Positions 7,672 through 16,081 are shown, numbered from the stretch's first letter. The stretch is 30,864 nt of DNA from JAYOFM01 sp038117225 (GCA_038117225.1 JAYOFM010000032.1:1-30864), one strand, 5' to 3'. Made by a program: numbers and translations. The notes: generated by a model not told the origin, from the sequence alone.

Positions 7672-8682
7672 CTAGGCATCCTTCGCCACCAGGGCCAGGA
7701 AATCGCCACGCGCAATCAGGCCCGGGTGGTGGCGGCCGATGAGGAGGCCCGTGGTGGGCGCGAGGTAGGGTTCCGGTTCACTGCCAAGATCGGCGATGTC
7801 GTGGACGCGGGCGATGGGATGGCCCTCGATGACCTCATCGCCGACGTCGACCAGCATTTCCAGGAGTCCGGGGTGGCGGCAGGCGACGAAACCGTCGTCC
7901 GGGGTCTCCATCCAGCGCGTGGGTTGCAGGCCGATATCTTCTGGCATCACCGGTTTACCCTCGATGATGCCCAGGTGCTTGAGGATATTCCGGACGCCCC
8001 GCGCGGCGATTTCGACCGTTGCCGGGGTCGCCGTGCCGCCGCCGGCGAGTTCCGTGGTGACGAACAGCTTGCCCGCCTCCTCGACTATGGTATCGAGCAT
8101 GCCCTCGGCGTCGAGTTCGACCAGGGTCAGGGCGATCGGCGGCGCGAAGGCGGCAAGCGCCGCGCGGGCGCGGGCGGACTGGCCGGCATCGGGCAGCGCG
8201 TGCACCGCACCGAAGGGAGAAAAATACAGCGTCTTGCCGCCCGAGTGAATATCGACGACCGCGTCGACCCGGGGCAGAATTTCCGTGGTTACGAAATGCG
8301 CCACCTGTTCCGTCAGCGTGCCGTCGCGACGACCGGGAAAGGCGCGGTTCATGTTGCCGCCGTCGATGGGCGAGGTGCGCGTACCGGCCTCGACGGCAGG
8401 GAAGTTGAGCATCGGCATGACGATGACGCGGCCGGAAACATCGGCCGGTTCCAGCTCTCGAATCAGGTTGATCAGCGCCGTCGGACCTTCGTATTCGTCC
8501 CCATGGTTGCCGCCGGTGAACAACACCGCCGGCCCCGCGCCACGGCCGATGACGGCGATCGGCACGCACAGCGAACCCCAGGCGGACGAATCCCGCGACC
8601 AAGGCGCCATCAAATTTCCCATCTGCTTACCGTCGGCGGTAAGATCAATGGTCGGCGTAATCTTGGTTTTACCATCAGCCAT
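7672..8682 (-). CDS. doeB: N-alpha-acetyl-L-2,4-diaminobutyrate deacetylase DoeB (ectoine degradation)
   Basis: DoeB removes the acetyl group from N-alpha-acetyl-diaminobutyrate released from ectoine, yielding diaminobutyrate and acetate. It belongs to the zinc-dependent succinylglutamate desuccinylase/aspartoacylase family. The 336-residue length fits. Zinc ligands are visible in TGGNHGDEYEG (His60, Glu63) and DIHSGGK (His146). The segment TSPIDGGNMNRAFPGRRDGT and the early TPTIDLTADG agree with characterised DoeB. The C-terminal ~90 residues form the usual extra beta domain (FVACRHPGLLEMLVDVGDEV). AAGGA lies eight bases before the ATG. It begins 4 bases after doeA, the preceding enzyme of the pathway. 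Related deacetylases of other substrates exist; the doeA partner makes DoeB the best reading. Confidence 0.82.
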   Translation of the reverse strand: MADGKTKITPTIDLTADGKQMGNLMAPWSRDSSAWGSLCVPIAVIGRGAGPAVLFTGGNHGDEYEGPTALINLIRELEPADVSGRVIVMPMLNFPAVEAGTRTSPIDGGNMNRAFPGRRDGTLTEQVAHFVTTEILPRVDAVVDIHSGGKTLYFSPFGAVHALPDAGQSARARAALAAFAPPIALTLVELDAEGMLDTIVEEAGKLFVTTELAGGGTATPATVEIAARGVRNILKHLGIIEGKPVMPEDIGLQPTRWMETPDDGFVACRHPGLLEMLVDVGDEVIEGHPIARVHDIADLGSEPEPYLAPTTGLLIGRHHPGLIARGDFLALVAKDA

Positions 8683-8686
8683 GGAG

Positions 8687-9871
8687 CTAGTCCTTTACAT
8701 AGAGACCGGTGGGGAAATCGTAGAAGCGTTCGATCCCGCTTTCCGTGACCCGGAAGGCCTGGCTGATTTCCAGTCCCCAATCGTCCTGCCAGATGCCGTA
8801 GATGGTGTGGAAGCAGTTGTTGGCCTGCAGCACGGAGGTGTCGCCAGGCCGGAACGAAACGGTTTGCTCGCCCCAATCCGGTGGATAACCGACGCCGATG
8901 GAATAGCCGATGCGGGACTCCTTCTCGATGCCGTGGCGACTGATAACGCCGCGCCAGACGGCCTCGATCTCCTGTGCCGTGACGCCCGGTTTGATGGCGC
9001 CGAGGGCGGCGGCCATGCCGTCCTCGACCACCGCCGCCGTGTCGGCGAGTTTTTGCGGCGGCGCCCCCAGGTGCAGGGTGCGCGCCATCGGGCACTGATA
9101 GCGCCGGTGGCTGGCGGCGAGTTCCAGGATGGTCGCCTCGCCGGCGCGGAACGGCTCGTCCGACCAGGTCAGATGCGGCGTCGAGGTGCCGACACCGGTC
9201 GGCAACATCGGTGCGATGGCAGTGTACTCGCCACCGAATTCGGGGGTGCCGCCGATCTGTGTCGCATAGATATGCGCCGCCGCGTCGCACTGGCGCACGC
9301 CGGGTTCGATGAAGTCATAGGCCGCGCGCATGGTGGCGGCGATGATTTCGCCGGCGCGGCGGATCATGGCGACCTCGGCATCCGACTTGACCACGCGCAC
9401 CCAATTTACGAGCAGGTTGGCGTCGATCCAGGTGGCGTCCGGCAGACCGGCCCGCAAGTGGCGATAGGCGGCGGCGGTGAAATAATCCGCGTTCATCTCG
9501 ACACCGATACGGGCACCGCCCCAGCCATTGTCGTTGATGAATTCCGCCACCCAGTCCATCGGATGCAGGCCCGCGGCATCGGCATGCACGAAATGATCCG
9601 CGTAGGACACAATGTGGTCATGCGGCAGCGTCGTCGTTACCTTGGCCGCATTGGCGTCCATGCCACGCCCGGCCCACCAGGGATATTCATGATCCACGTG
9701 CACCAGCACCGCCTGCGGCACATAGAACGACCAACTGTCGAAACCGGTCAGGTAGTTCATGTTGGCCGGGTCGGCGCTGATCAGTAGATCGACGCCCTTC
9801 TCCGCCATCGCCCGTTTGGTTGCGGCGACGCGGCGGGCGTATTCGGTATCGGCGAAGGCCGGCCTGGTCAT
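8687..9871 (-). CDS. doeA: Ectoine hydrolase DoeA (M24 / creatinase fold)
   Basis: DoeA opens the cyclic amidine of ectoine to acetyl-diaminobutyrate, the first step of ectoine catabolism. The 394-residue protein has the creatinase N-domain and a pita-bread C-domain. Recognisable segments are ANMNYLTGFDSWSFYVPQAV, EYPWWAGRGMDANAAKV, GLHPMDWVAEFI, GYPPDWGEQTVSFRPGD and GLEISQAFRVTESG, which closely resemble ectoine hydrolases. The positions that hold metal-binding aspartates in M24 aminopeptidases are not conserved (ILELAASHRRYQCPMART), as in non-metal creatinase-type members. Its ATG overlaps the GMC oxidoreductase stop (ATGA at 9868-9871) and doeB follows after 4 bases, so the three are translationally coupled. 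Confidence 0.82.
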   Translation of the reverse strand: MTRPAFADTEYARRVAATKRAMAEKGVDLLISADPANMNYLTGFDSWSFYVPQAVLVHVDHEYPWWAGRGMDANAAKVTTTLPHDHIVSYADHFVHADAAGLHPMDWVAEFINDNGWGGARIGVEMNADYFTAAAYRHLRAGLPDATWIDANLLVNWVRVVKSDAEVAMIRRAGEIIAATMRAAYDFIEPGVRQCDAAAHIYATQIGGTPEFGGEYTAIAPMLPTGVGTSTPHLTWSDEPFRAGEATILELAASHRRYQCPMARTLHLGAPPQKLADTAAVVEDGMAAALGAIKPGVTAQEIEAVWRGVISRHGIEKESRIGYSIGVGYPPDWGEQTVSFRPGDTSVLQANNCFHTIYGIWQDDWGLEISQAFRVTESGIERFYDFPTGLYVKD

Positions 9872-11487
9872 GGTTTGGCATCCTCGATGATCATGGCGGC
9901 GGCCTTCTCGGCAATCATGGTGGTCGGCGCGTTGGTGTTGCCCGACGTGATGGTCGGCATGACCGAGGCATCGGCGACCCGCAGGCCATCGACGCCGCGT
10001 ACCCGTAGACGTTCATCAACCACCGATTCCACGTCCGACCCCATGCGGCAGGTGCCGACGGGATGGAAGATGGTAGTGGCGATGTTGCCGGCCTCGCGCG
10101 CCAGTTCGTCGTCGCTTTCGAACTGGATGCCCGGCTTGAATTCTTCTGGTCGGTACTTGGCCATGGCCCGGGTGGCGGCGATACGCCGCGTCAGGCGGAT
10201 GGCGTCAGCCGCGACGCGGCGGTCGGCATCGGCCGAAAGATAGTTGGGCTGGATCACCGGGTGGTCACGGAAATCGGGGCTGCGCAGGGTGATGTTGCCT
10301 CGGCTTTCCGGTCGCAGATTGCAAACCGACGCGGTGAAACCGGGAAACGGATGCAGGTTCTCCCCCAGCTTCTCCGTCGACAGGGGTTGGATGTGATATT
10401 GCAGGTTCGGCGTTACCCGCGACGGGTCGGACTTGGCGAAGGCGCCCAACTGGCTCGGCGCCATGGTCAGCGGACCGCGCCGGAACAGCGCATATTCCAG
10501 CCCCATCCCCATGCGTCCGATCAGACTGTTGGCGCGTTCGTTCAAAGTCTTCACATTCGACACCTTGAACGCCAGACGAACCTGCAGATGATCCTGCAGA
10601 TTGCCACCAACGCCGGCGCTGTCCCGCGCCACGTCGATGCCGTGTTCCGCCAGATGGGCGCCGGGACCGATGCCCGACAGCATCAGCAGCTTCGGCGACG
10701 CCACCGCGCCGGCGGACAGCACCACCTGGCCGGTCACATCCACGGTTGCGGGCTCGCCGTCCACGGTAAGATCGAGACCGACCACCCTACCCTCCTCGAT
10801 CAGCACCCGCTCGGCTTCCGCCTTCAGCATGACCTCAAGATTGGGGCGGTGCATGACAGGCTTCAGAAAACCGGTGGCGGCGCTCCAGCGCACGCCCTTC
10901 TTCTGGTTGACCTGAAAGTAGCCGCAGCCTTCGTTGTCGCCGCGATTGAAATCATCGGTCTTGGGAATGCCGGCCTCGGCCGCCGCATCCCGCCAGGCAT
11001 CGAGGATTTTCCACGACAGGCGCAGGTCCTCGACCCGCAGCGGCCCGCCGGTGCCATGCTCGTCATCGCCGCCGCGCCGCTGATCTTCCGATTTGAGAAA
11101 ATACGGCAGCACATCGTCCCATCCCCAGCCGGTGTTGCCGAGCTGGCGCCAGTGATCATAGTCGCTGGCCTGGCCGCGAATGTAGATCATGCCGTTGATG
11201 GCGGAGCAGCCGCCCAGCACCTTGCCGCGCGGATAGTCCAGCGCGCGGCCATTGAGCCCGGCCACCGGTTCCGTCTTCATCATCCAGTCGGTGCGCGGGT
11301 TCCCCATGGTGTAGAGATAACCGACCGGGATGTGGATCCAGATGTAGTTGTCCTTGCCGCCGGCTTCCAACACCAGAACGCGCCGCCGTTCGTCCGCCGA
11401 CAACCGGTTGGCCAGCACGCACCCCGCCGTGCCGGCGCCGACGACGACCGTGTCGAACTGGCCTAGATTCTTGCGCGGTTGCGGCAT
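9868..11487 (-). CDS. GMC-family FAD oxidoreductase (choline/alcohol dehydrogenase-like)
   Basis: A 539-residue flavoenzyme oxidising an alcohol group. The FAD dinucleotide motif is VVVGAGTAGCVLANRLS near the N-terminus. GMC signatures follow: PRGKVLGGCSAINGMIYIRG (PROSITE-type signature 1 region) and LSAGAVASPKLLMLSGIGPG (signature 2). The C-terminal catalytic His region is IATTIFHPVGTCRMGS and DASVMPTITSGNTNAPTTMI. The start at 11487 is chosen because GGGAGG lies six bases upstream; the ATG at 11493 abuts that Shine-Dalgarno directly. It is the first gene of an operon with doeA and doeB, so its substrate may be linked to compatible-solute catabolism (for example hydroxyectoine or an alcohol osmolyte). 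That is inference; choline dehydrogenase proper is only one of many GMC activities. Confidence 0.85.
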   Translation of the reverse strand: MPQPRKNLGQFDTVVVGAGTAGCVLANRLSADERRRVLVLEAGGKDNYIWIHIPVGYLYTMGNPRTDWMMKTEPVAGLNGRALDYPRGKVLGGCSAINGMIYIRGQASDYDHWRQLGNTGWGWDDVLPYFLKSEDQRRGGDDEHGTGGPLRVEDLRLSWKILDAWRDAAAEAGIPKTDDFNRGDNEGCGYFQVNQKKGVRWSAATGFLKPVMHRPNLEVMLKAEAERVLIEEGRVVGLDLTVDGEPATVDVTGQVVLSAGAVASPKLLMLSGIGPGAHLAEHGIDVARDSAGVGGNLQDHLQVRLAFKVSNVKTLNERANSLIGRMGMGLEYALFRRGPLTMAPSQLGAFAKSDPSRVTPNLQYHIQPLSTEKLGENLHPFPGFTASVCNLRPESRGNITLRSPDFRDHPVIQPNYLSADADRRVAADAIRLTRRIAATRAMAKYRPEEFKPGIQFESDDELAREAGNIATTIFHPVGTCRMGSDVESVVDERLRVRGVDGLRVADASVMPTITSGNTNAPTTMIAEKAAAMIIEDAKP

Positions 11488-11576
11488 CGCCATCCTCCCG
11501 ATCGGAACATTAGGGGCGACGGATGCCGGCGTCCATTGCAAGCTGACCTGGACTGTCCGAGCGGTTATGCTGCGCC

Positions 11577-12242
11577 ATGCGCTATGCCTTGCCCTTGCTG
11601 ATCGCGTTATGTGTGGCGTCGATCGTTCGCGCCGACAGCCGCGTGCTGTTCGACCCGGGTACGTTCGACGCCGCCGCCTGGCAGCACATGACGTTCGGCG
11701 CCGATACGGCCTACGGTATCGAATCAGCGGCCGGCCGGCTGGCGTTGGCGGCGCGCGCGGCCCGTCCGGGGGCTGCGTCTGGCTTCATGCGCGAGGTCGA
11801 TATCGATCTCGCACTGTGTTCGACGCTGGCTTGGTCATGGCGGGTGACCCTGGTGCAGATGGGAGCGGACATCGCCCGGAAATCGGCTGACGATGTGGCG
11901 GCGTCACTGTTTCTGATGTTCGGGGAACCGGGGCTGCTGGGGGCCGCGCGCCGGGTGCCGACGCTGCGCTATGTGTGGACGGGCGGACCGCAAGGGGCCG
12001 GCGCGGTCGTTGACAGCCCCTACCTGCCCGGCGTCGTGCGCAATTTGGTGGTTGCCGATGCCAGCTCACCACTTGGTCCGTGGCGCGAGGAACGTCGCGA
12101 TATTCTGGCCGATGCCCGTGCCGCTTTTCCCGGATTGGCGACGATGCGGCTGCATGCCGTCGCCGTTTATACCGACAACGACCAGACCGGCCAGCCGGTC
12201 GAGGCATTCTACGGGCCGATCCGGATGGACTGCGACGGCTGA
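11577..12242 (+). CDS. DUF3047-like secreted protein
   Basis: A 221-residue protein with a short signal peptide (MRYALPLLIALCVASIVRA, cleavage before DS). Conserved-looking features include LAWSWRV, DIARKSADDVAASLFLMFG, LRYVWTGG, RNLVVADASSPLGPWREERR, DILADARAAFPG and VYTDNDQTGQPVEAFYGPI, which fit DUF3047 (periplasmic, beta-rich, function unknown). The first gene on the plus strand after the divergent GMC operon, with 89 bases between starts. The stop codon coincides with the start of an 18-bp palindrome. The sequence downstream repeats the protein's own C-terminus in frame, which suggests that the original C-terminus lay elsewhere or that a paralogue was partly deleted. Confidence 0.72.
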   Translation: MRYALPLLIALCVASIVRADSRVLFDPGTFDAAAWQHMTFGADTAYGIESAAGRLALAARAARPGAASGFMREVDIDLALCSTLAWSWRVTLVQMGADIARKSADDVAASLFLMFGEPGLLGAARRVPTLRYVWTGGPQGAGAVVDSPYLPGVVRNLVVADASSPLGPWREERRDILADARAAFPGLATMRLHAVAVYTDNDQTGQPVEAFYGPIRMDCDG

Positions 12243-12259
12243 ATTTCGCGCGCGAAATT
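12242..12259. repeat. 18-bp perfect palindrome at the DUF3047 stop
   Basis: AATTTCGCGCGCGAAATT is its own reverse complement and begins at the last base of the TGA stop. It could form a loop-poor hairpin or be a binding site. No T-run follows, so it is not a typical intrinsic terminator. It sits exactly at the junction between the DUF3047 gene and the duplicated tail fragment. Confidence 0.6.
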
Positions 12260-12392
12260 GTCAACGCTCTGCGAATGGTGCGGCCTGATGCCCGACCGGA
12301 TGCACACCCATGCCGTCTATACGGACAACGATCAGACCGGCCAGTCCGTGGAAACGGGCTACGGTCAAATCATGCTGGAGGGCCGGGACTAG
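12243..12392 (+). pseudogene. Partial duplicate of the DUF3047 C-terminus
   Basis: In the same frame as DUF3047, just past its stop, the sequence reads MPDRMHTHAVYTDNDQTGQS followed by VETGYGQIMLEGRD and a TAG at 12390-12392. The preceding gene ends HAVAVYTDNDQTGQPVEAFY then GPIRMDCDG. The shared core HAVxxYTDNDQTGQxVExxYGxI shows a copy of the last ~30 codons. Upstream of MPDRM the match is lost. It is either a relic of a tandem paralogue or a small duplication. The relic's stop overlaps the lepA stop by CTAG (12389-12392). There is no ribosome binding site of note, so translation is doubtful. Confidence 0.7.
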
Positions 12393-14203
12393 TTGTCGCC
12401 GGTCCTGAGCGCTTCCAGGAAGGCCGACTGTGGAATTTCCACGTTGCCGAACTGGCGCATGCGCTTCTTGCCCTTCTTCTGGCGTTCCAGCAGCTTTTTC
12501 TTGCGCGTCACATCGCCGCCGTAGCATTTCGCGGTGACGTCCTTGCGCATGGCCGACACGGTGGACCGCGCGATGACGCGGCCGCCGATGGCGGCCTGCA
12601 CGGCGATCTTGAACAGTTGGCGGGGAATCAGGTCCTTCAACCGGTCGCAGATTTGCCGGCCGCGGCTTTCGGCATGGCTGGAATGAACGATGAAGCTGAG
12701 CGCGTCGACCGGCTCCTGATTGACCAGGATCGTCACCTTGACCAAGTCCGACGCCACGTAATCGGCCAGTTCATAATCGAAGCTGGCATAGCCCCGGCTG
12801 ACCGACTTCAACCGGTCATAGAAATCGAACACCACCTCATTCAGCGGCAACCGGTAGACGGCCATGGCGCGGCTGCCGACGTAGGTCAGCTCGATCTGCT
12901 CACCCCGGCGCTCGGTGCACAACGACAGGATCGGCCCCAGGTATTCGTCGGGCACGATAATGGTGGCGCGAATCCAGGGTTCCTCCACATGGTCGATATA
13001 GGTCGGATCGGGCATATCGACCGGATTGTGCAATTCCTTCATTGTGCCGTTGTTCAGATACACCCGATAGACTACCGACGGGCTCGTGGTGATCAGGTCC
13101 ATGTCGAATTCGCGCTCGAGCCGTTCCTGGACGATTTCCAGGTGCAGCAGGCCAAGAAAACCGCAACGGTAGCCGATGCCGAGCGCCGCCGAGGACTCGG
13201 CTTCGTAATGGAAGCTGGCGTCGTTGAGATGCAGCTTGGCCAGGTTGTCGCGCAGATCCTCGTAATCCGAGCTGTCGACGGGGAACAGGCCGCAGAATAC
13301 AACCGGCACCGACGGCTTGAAGCCGGGCAGCGGTTCCGTCGCGCCCTTCTTTTCATCGGTGATGGTATCGCCGACGCTGGTGTCGGCGACGGTCTTGATG
13401 GCGGCGGTGATGAAACCGATTTCACCGGGGCCGAGGGAATCGACGGCCACCGGCTTGGGCGTGAAAATACCGACCCGGTCGATCTGATGCACCGCGCCCT
13501 GAGCCATCATGCGCACCTTCATGCCCTTTTTAAGGTAGCCGTCCTTGACGCGAACCAGGATCATGACGCCCAGGTAGGGATCGTACCAGCTATCGACCAG
13601 CAAGGCCTTCAACGGGGCGTCGGCCGAACCTTGCGGCGCCGGCAGACGCTCGACCAGGGCTTCCAGCACGGCATCGACGCCGACACCGGTCTTGGCGGAA
13701 ATTTCCAATGCATCGGAGGCGTCGAGACCGATGACCTCCTCGATCTGTCCCTTGATGCGCTCCGGTTCCGACGCCGGCAGGTCGATCTTGTTGAGCACCG
13801 GTACGATTTCATGGTTGGCGTCGATGGCGAGATAGACGTTGGCGAGCGTCTGCGCCTCGACCCCCTGCGTCGCGTCGACGATCAGCAGCGAGCCCTCGCA
13901 CGCTGCCAGCGACCGGCTGACTTCGTATGTGAAGTCCACGTGGCCCGGCGTATCCATCAGGTTTAACTGATAGGTCTCGCCGTTCCTCGCCTTGTAGCTG
14001 AGCCGCACCGTCTGCGCCTTGATGGTGATGCCGCGCTCGCGCTCGATATCCATGGAATCGAGTACTTGCTCTTTCATGTCGCGATCGGACAGAGCGCCGG
14101 TCATCTGAATCAGGCGGTCGGCCAGCGTCGACTTGCCATGATCGATATGGGCGACAATGGCGAAGTTGCGGATGTGGGAAAGGTCGGTGGGTTTTTCGCT
14201 CAT
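12389..14203 (-). CDS. lepA: Elongation factor 4 (LepA), ribosome back-translocase GTPase
   Basis: LepA is a conserved translational GTPase that acts on stalled or stressed ribosomes. The 604-residue product has the normal length. G motifs are AHIDHGKST (residues 18-26), the switch region RERGITIKAQTVRL, DTPGHVDFTYEVSRSL and LNKIDLPASEPERI. The LepA-specific C-terminal domain ends IARSTVSAMRKDVTAKCYGG, DVTRKKKLLERQKKGKKRMR, FGNVEIPQSAFLEALRTGDN. The last gene of a minus-strand run after the IalB-like and zinc-ribbon genes (52 bases from the latter). A very large open frame on the opposite strand is a shadow caused by GC bias. Confidence 0.98.
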   Translation of the reverse strand: MSEKPTDLSHIRNFAIVAHIDHGKSTLADRLIQMTGALSDRDMKEQVLDSMDIERERGITIKAQTVRLSYKARNGETYQLNLMDTPGHVDFTYEVSRSLAACEGSLLIVDATQGVEAQTLANVYLAIDANHEIVPVLNKIDLPASEPERIKGQIEEVIGLDASDALEISAKTGVGVDAVLEALVERLPAPQGSADAPLKALLVDSWYDPYLGVMILVRVKDGYLKKGMKVRMMAQGAVHQIDRVGIFTPKPVAVDSLGPGEIGFITAAIKTVADTSVGDTITDEKKGATEPLPGFKPSVPVVFCGLFPVDSSDYEDLRDNLAKLHLNDASFHYEAESSAALGIGYRCGFLGLLHLEIVQERLEREFDMDLITTSPSVVYRVYLNNGTMKELHNPVDMPDPTYIDHVEEPWIRATIIVPDEYLGPILSLCTERRGEQIELTYVGSRAMAVYRLPLNEVVFDFYDRLKSVSRGYASFDYELADYVASDLVKVTILVNQEPVDALSFIVHSSHAESRGRQICDRLKDLIPRQLFKIAVQAAIGGRVIARSTVSAMRKDVTAKCYGGDVTRKKKLLERQKKGKKRMRQFGNVEIPQSAFLEALRTGDN

Positions 14204-14255
14204 GGGGCGGCTTTTAGCACCGGTTCCCGGTCAACGCCATATCTCAAAATGCCGC

Positions 14256-14471
14256 CTAGGCGCCCGGCCGCGTCACGCCTTTCAATGGCGGCAGATGGGC
14301 GATCCGGGCGGCGGCGCGCCGGCGGTACTCGTCGGCCTTGAATACGTAACCGCAGACCATGCAATTGACCTCGCCGAACGGTTCCGCCGAGGGATCGAAA
14401 TCGCCCTCGCAGGTGTTTTGCGCCTCGCCGCAGCGGGGGCATGGGACCGGCACGATATCATTAGTCGTCAT
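14256..14471 (-). CDS. Small zinc-ribbon protein, unknown function
   Basis: A 71-residue protein with two CxxC pairs, VPCPRCGEAQNTC and VNCMVCGYVFKADEY, about 28 residues apart, which should bind one zinc ion as a ribbon. The remainder is Arg-rich. I do not recognise the family. Its ATG overlaps the TGA of the IalB-like gene (ATGA at 14468-14471), so translation is coupled, and lepA follows after 52 bases. Zinc ribbons of this size often bind nucleic acid or act as accessory subunits; nothing here allows a choice. Confidence 0.7.
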   Translation of the reverse strand: MTTNDIVPVPCPRCGEAQNTCEGDFDPSAEPFGEVNCMVCGYVFKADEYRRRAAARIAHLPPLKGVTRPGA

Positions 14472-15001
14472 TTTACTTCACAGGCCTCGTTGATGGCCTT
14501 GTAGGCGGCGGTGAAGCCTTTCAGGGAGTAGGTATCGGTGGTCAGCGTGCCGCGCGACGACATGCCCTGAACCACCATGGTGGAACCGCGAACCATAGCC
14601 TTGGCCAAGGCATGGTCGGTGTCGGAATCACGCGCGAAAGCGCTGCCGCCGTCGGTGAACAACAGAAACTTGTCGCTGCCGATGGTCACCGACGGCTCGC
14701 TGTTTTCCTTGTAGGCGTAGCCGGCGCGGATTTCGACGACGCCAACCGCCTTTTCCGCCGGCCGGTGGGTGACCAGGAAAAACACGTCACCGCGCTTGGT
14801 ATATTTTCCGACCGCCTTCTTCGGCCGACTGCCCATATAGCAGACCCGCGCCTTGCCTTCCTTGAAGGTCAGCGCCTCCCAATCACCGAACGTCCCAAGC
14901 AACGACGGCTTGCCGGCATCCTGTGCCATCGCCGCGAACCCGGTCGGGAGCATCAAGACGACCAGCGCGGCAACGAGGAGATTATGAAATCGAGGCATCA
15001 T
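14468..15001 (-). CDS. Invasion-associated locus B (IalB)-like exported protein
   Basis: A 177-residue protein with a signal peptide (MMPRFHNL, hydrophobic VAALVVLMLPTGFA, cleavage near AMAQ). The mature part contains LGTFGDWEALTF, ARVCYMGSRPKKAVGKYTKR, GDVFFLVTHRP and VTIGSDKFLLFTDGGSAFAR. This matches the alphaproteobacterial IalB family, whose first characterised member in Bartonella affects erythrocyte invasion but which is common in free-living species as a periplasmic protein of unknown role. Two adjacent ATGs at 15001 and 14998 are possible. A much longer open frame reaching 15859 is antisense to the asparaginase gene and is rejected. It is divergent from that gene, 63 bases apart. Confidence 0.8.
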   Translation of the reverse strand: MMPRFHNLLVAALVVLMLPTGFAAMAQDAGKPSLLGTFGDWEALTFKEGKARVCYMGSRPKKAVGKYTKRGDVFFLVTHRPAEKAVGVVEIRAGYAYKENSEPSVTIGSDKFLLFTDGGSAFARDSDTDHALAKAMVRGSTMVVQGMSSRGTLTTDTYSLKGFTAAYKAINEACEVK

Positions 15002-15064
15002 GCCCCTACATAACGCGACGCGTTCCGGCTTGCCAAGCCCAGTATCGAGTGCCAGAGATATCCC

Positions 15065-16075
15065 ATGAATACATACTCGCCCATCGTCGTCGAAGTGCAC
15101 CGCGGCAGCCTGTTGGAATCGCGCCACCGGGTACACGCGGTGATCGCCAGCGCCAATGGCGAGATCGTCGAGGCATGGGGCGATGCGGCGATGGAAATCT
15201 ACCCCCGCTCCGCCATCAAACCGCTGCAGGCCCTGGCATTTCTGGAAACCGGCGCCGCCGAGGCGCATGGCTGCAGCGACGAGGAAGTGGCTCTTTCCTG
15301 TGCCTCCCATTCTGGCGCCATGGGCCATACCATGGCCGTCGGCAGTTGGTTGGAGCGCATCGGCCTTGGTCCCGAGAACCTGCGAACCGGTACCCACCGC
15401 CCCTACGACGAGGAAGCGGCGGACAACCTGATCCGCCGCGACGAGCCGTGGACGACGCTTAATTCCAACTGCTCTGGCAAGCATTCCGGCTTCCTGACGA
15501 CGGCGCGGCACCTGGGTGAGCCGCTGGACAGTTATCTCGATATCGATCATCCGGTGCAGCGCCGCTGCCGCGCGGTGCTGGAGGAAATGGGCGGTAATGA
15601 TCTGACCGATACCGCGCGCGGCATCGATGGTTGCGGCATTCCGGTCTACGGCATGGCGCTCGACGCTTTCGCCCGCGCCACTGCCCGGTTGGCCGATCCC
15701 GGCGCTCTGGAGCCGACGCGCGAAGCCGCCTGCCGACGCATCACCCATGCCATGACCAAGCATCCCTATATGGTCGCCGGTCGCGCGCGCTTCGATACCA
15801 TCTGCATGCAGGCCCTGCGCGGCCGCGTCGCTTGCAAGACCGGCGCGGAAGGCGTGCACATGGCGGCCATTCCGACGCTCGGCCTCGGCGTTGCCCTGAA
15901 GGCCGAGGACGGCACCAAACGCGCGTCGGACACCGCCATGGCGGCGCTACTCGATCACCTGGGCGTGGTCGAGGACGCGGCCGATGGCCCCTTCGGCGAT
16001 TTCCTGCGGCCCAAGATCATCAACGTCGCCGGCCGCGACGCCGGCTTCATCCGGGCCAGCCTGGGCTCGCGCTGA
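15065..16075 (+). CDS. L-asparaginase, Rhizobium etli type (PF06089 family)
   Basis: This family hydrolyses L-asparagine to aspartate and ammonia and is unrelated to the E. coli enzymes; it has a serine-beta-lactamase-like fold with a zinc site. The 336-residue product carries RSAIKPLQ with Ser49 and Lys52, SHSGAMGHTMAV, NSNCSGKHSGF with Cys136 and Lys139, and GIDGCGIPVYGM. The cysteine and lysine positions correspond to those that bind metal and substrate in the Rhizobium etli ReAV structure. The gene starts 63 bases from the divergent IalB-like gene and is followed after 6 bases by a TauE/SafE exporter, likely in one transcript. Confidence in family is high; the substrate is by family. Confidence 0.88.
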   Translation: MNTYSPIVVEVHRGSLLESRHRVHAVIASANGEIVEAWGDAAMEIYPRSAIKPLQALAFLETGAAEAHGCSDEEVALSCASHSGAMGHTMAVGSWLERIGLGPENLRTGTHRPYDEEAADNLIRRDEPWTTLNSNCSGKHSGFLTTARHLGEPLDSYLDIDHPVQRRCRAVLEEMGGNDLTDTARGIDGCGIPVYGMALDAFARATARLADPGALEPTREAACRRITHAMTKHPYMVAGRARFDTICMQALRGRVACKTGAEGVHMAAIPTLGLGVALKAEDGTKRASDTAMAALLDHLGVVEDAADGPFGDFLRPKIINVAGRDAGFIRASLGSR

Positions 16076-16081
16076 CGCGTC

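Noticed and set aside
8285..9787. A 500-residue plus-strand frame
   Set aside because: It lies antisense to doeA and the start of doeB, which carry clear family motifs.
10063..11466. A 467-residue plus-strand frame
   Set aside because: Antisense shadow of the GMC oxidoreductase gene.
12080..13966. A 628-residue plus-strand frame
   Set aside because: It is a shadow of lepA on the opposite strand, produced by GC-rich codon bias, with no recognisable domain.
14468..15859. A 463-residue minus-strand frame
   Set aside because: Only its last ~178 residues (from 15001) are real, the IalB-like protein. The rest is antisense to the well-supported asparaginase gene.
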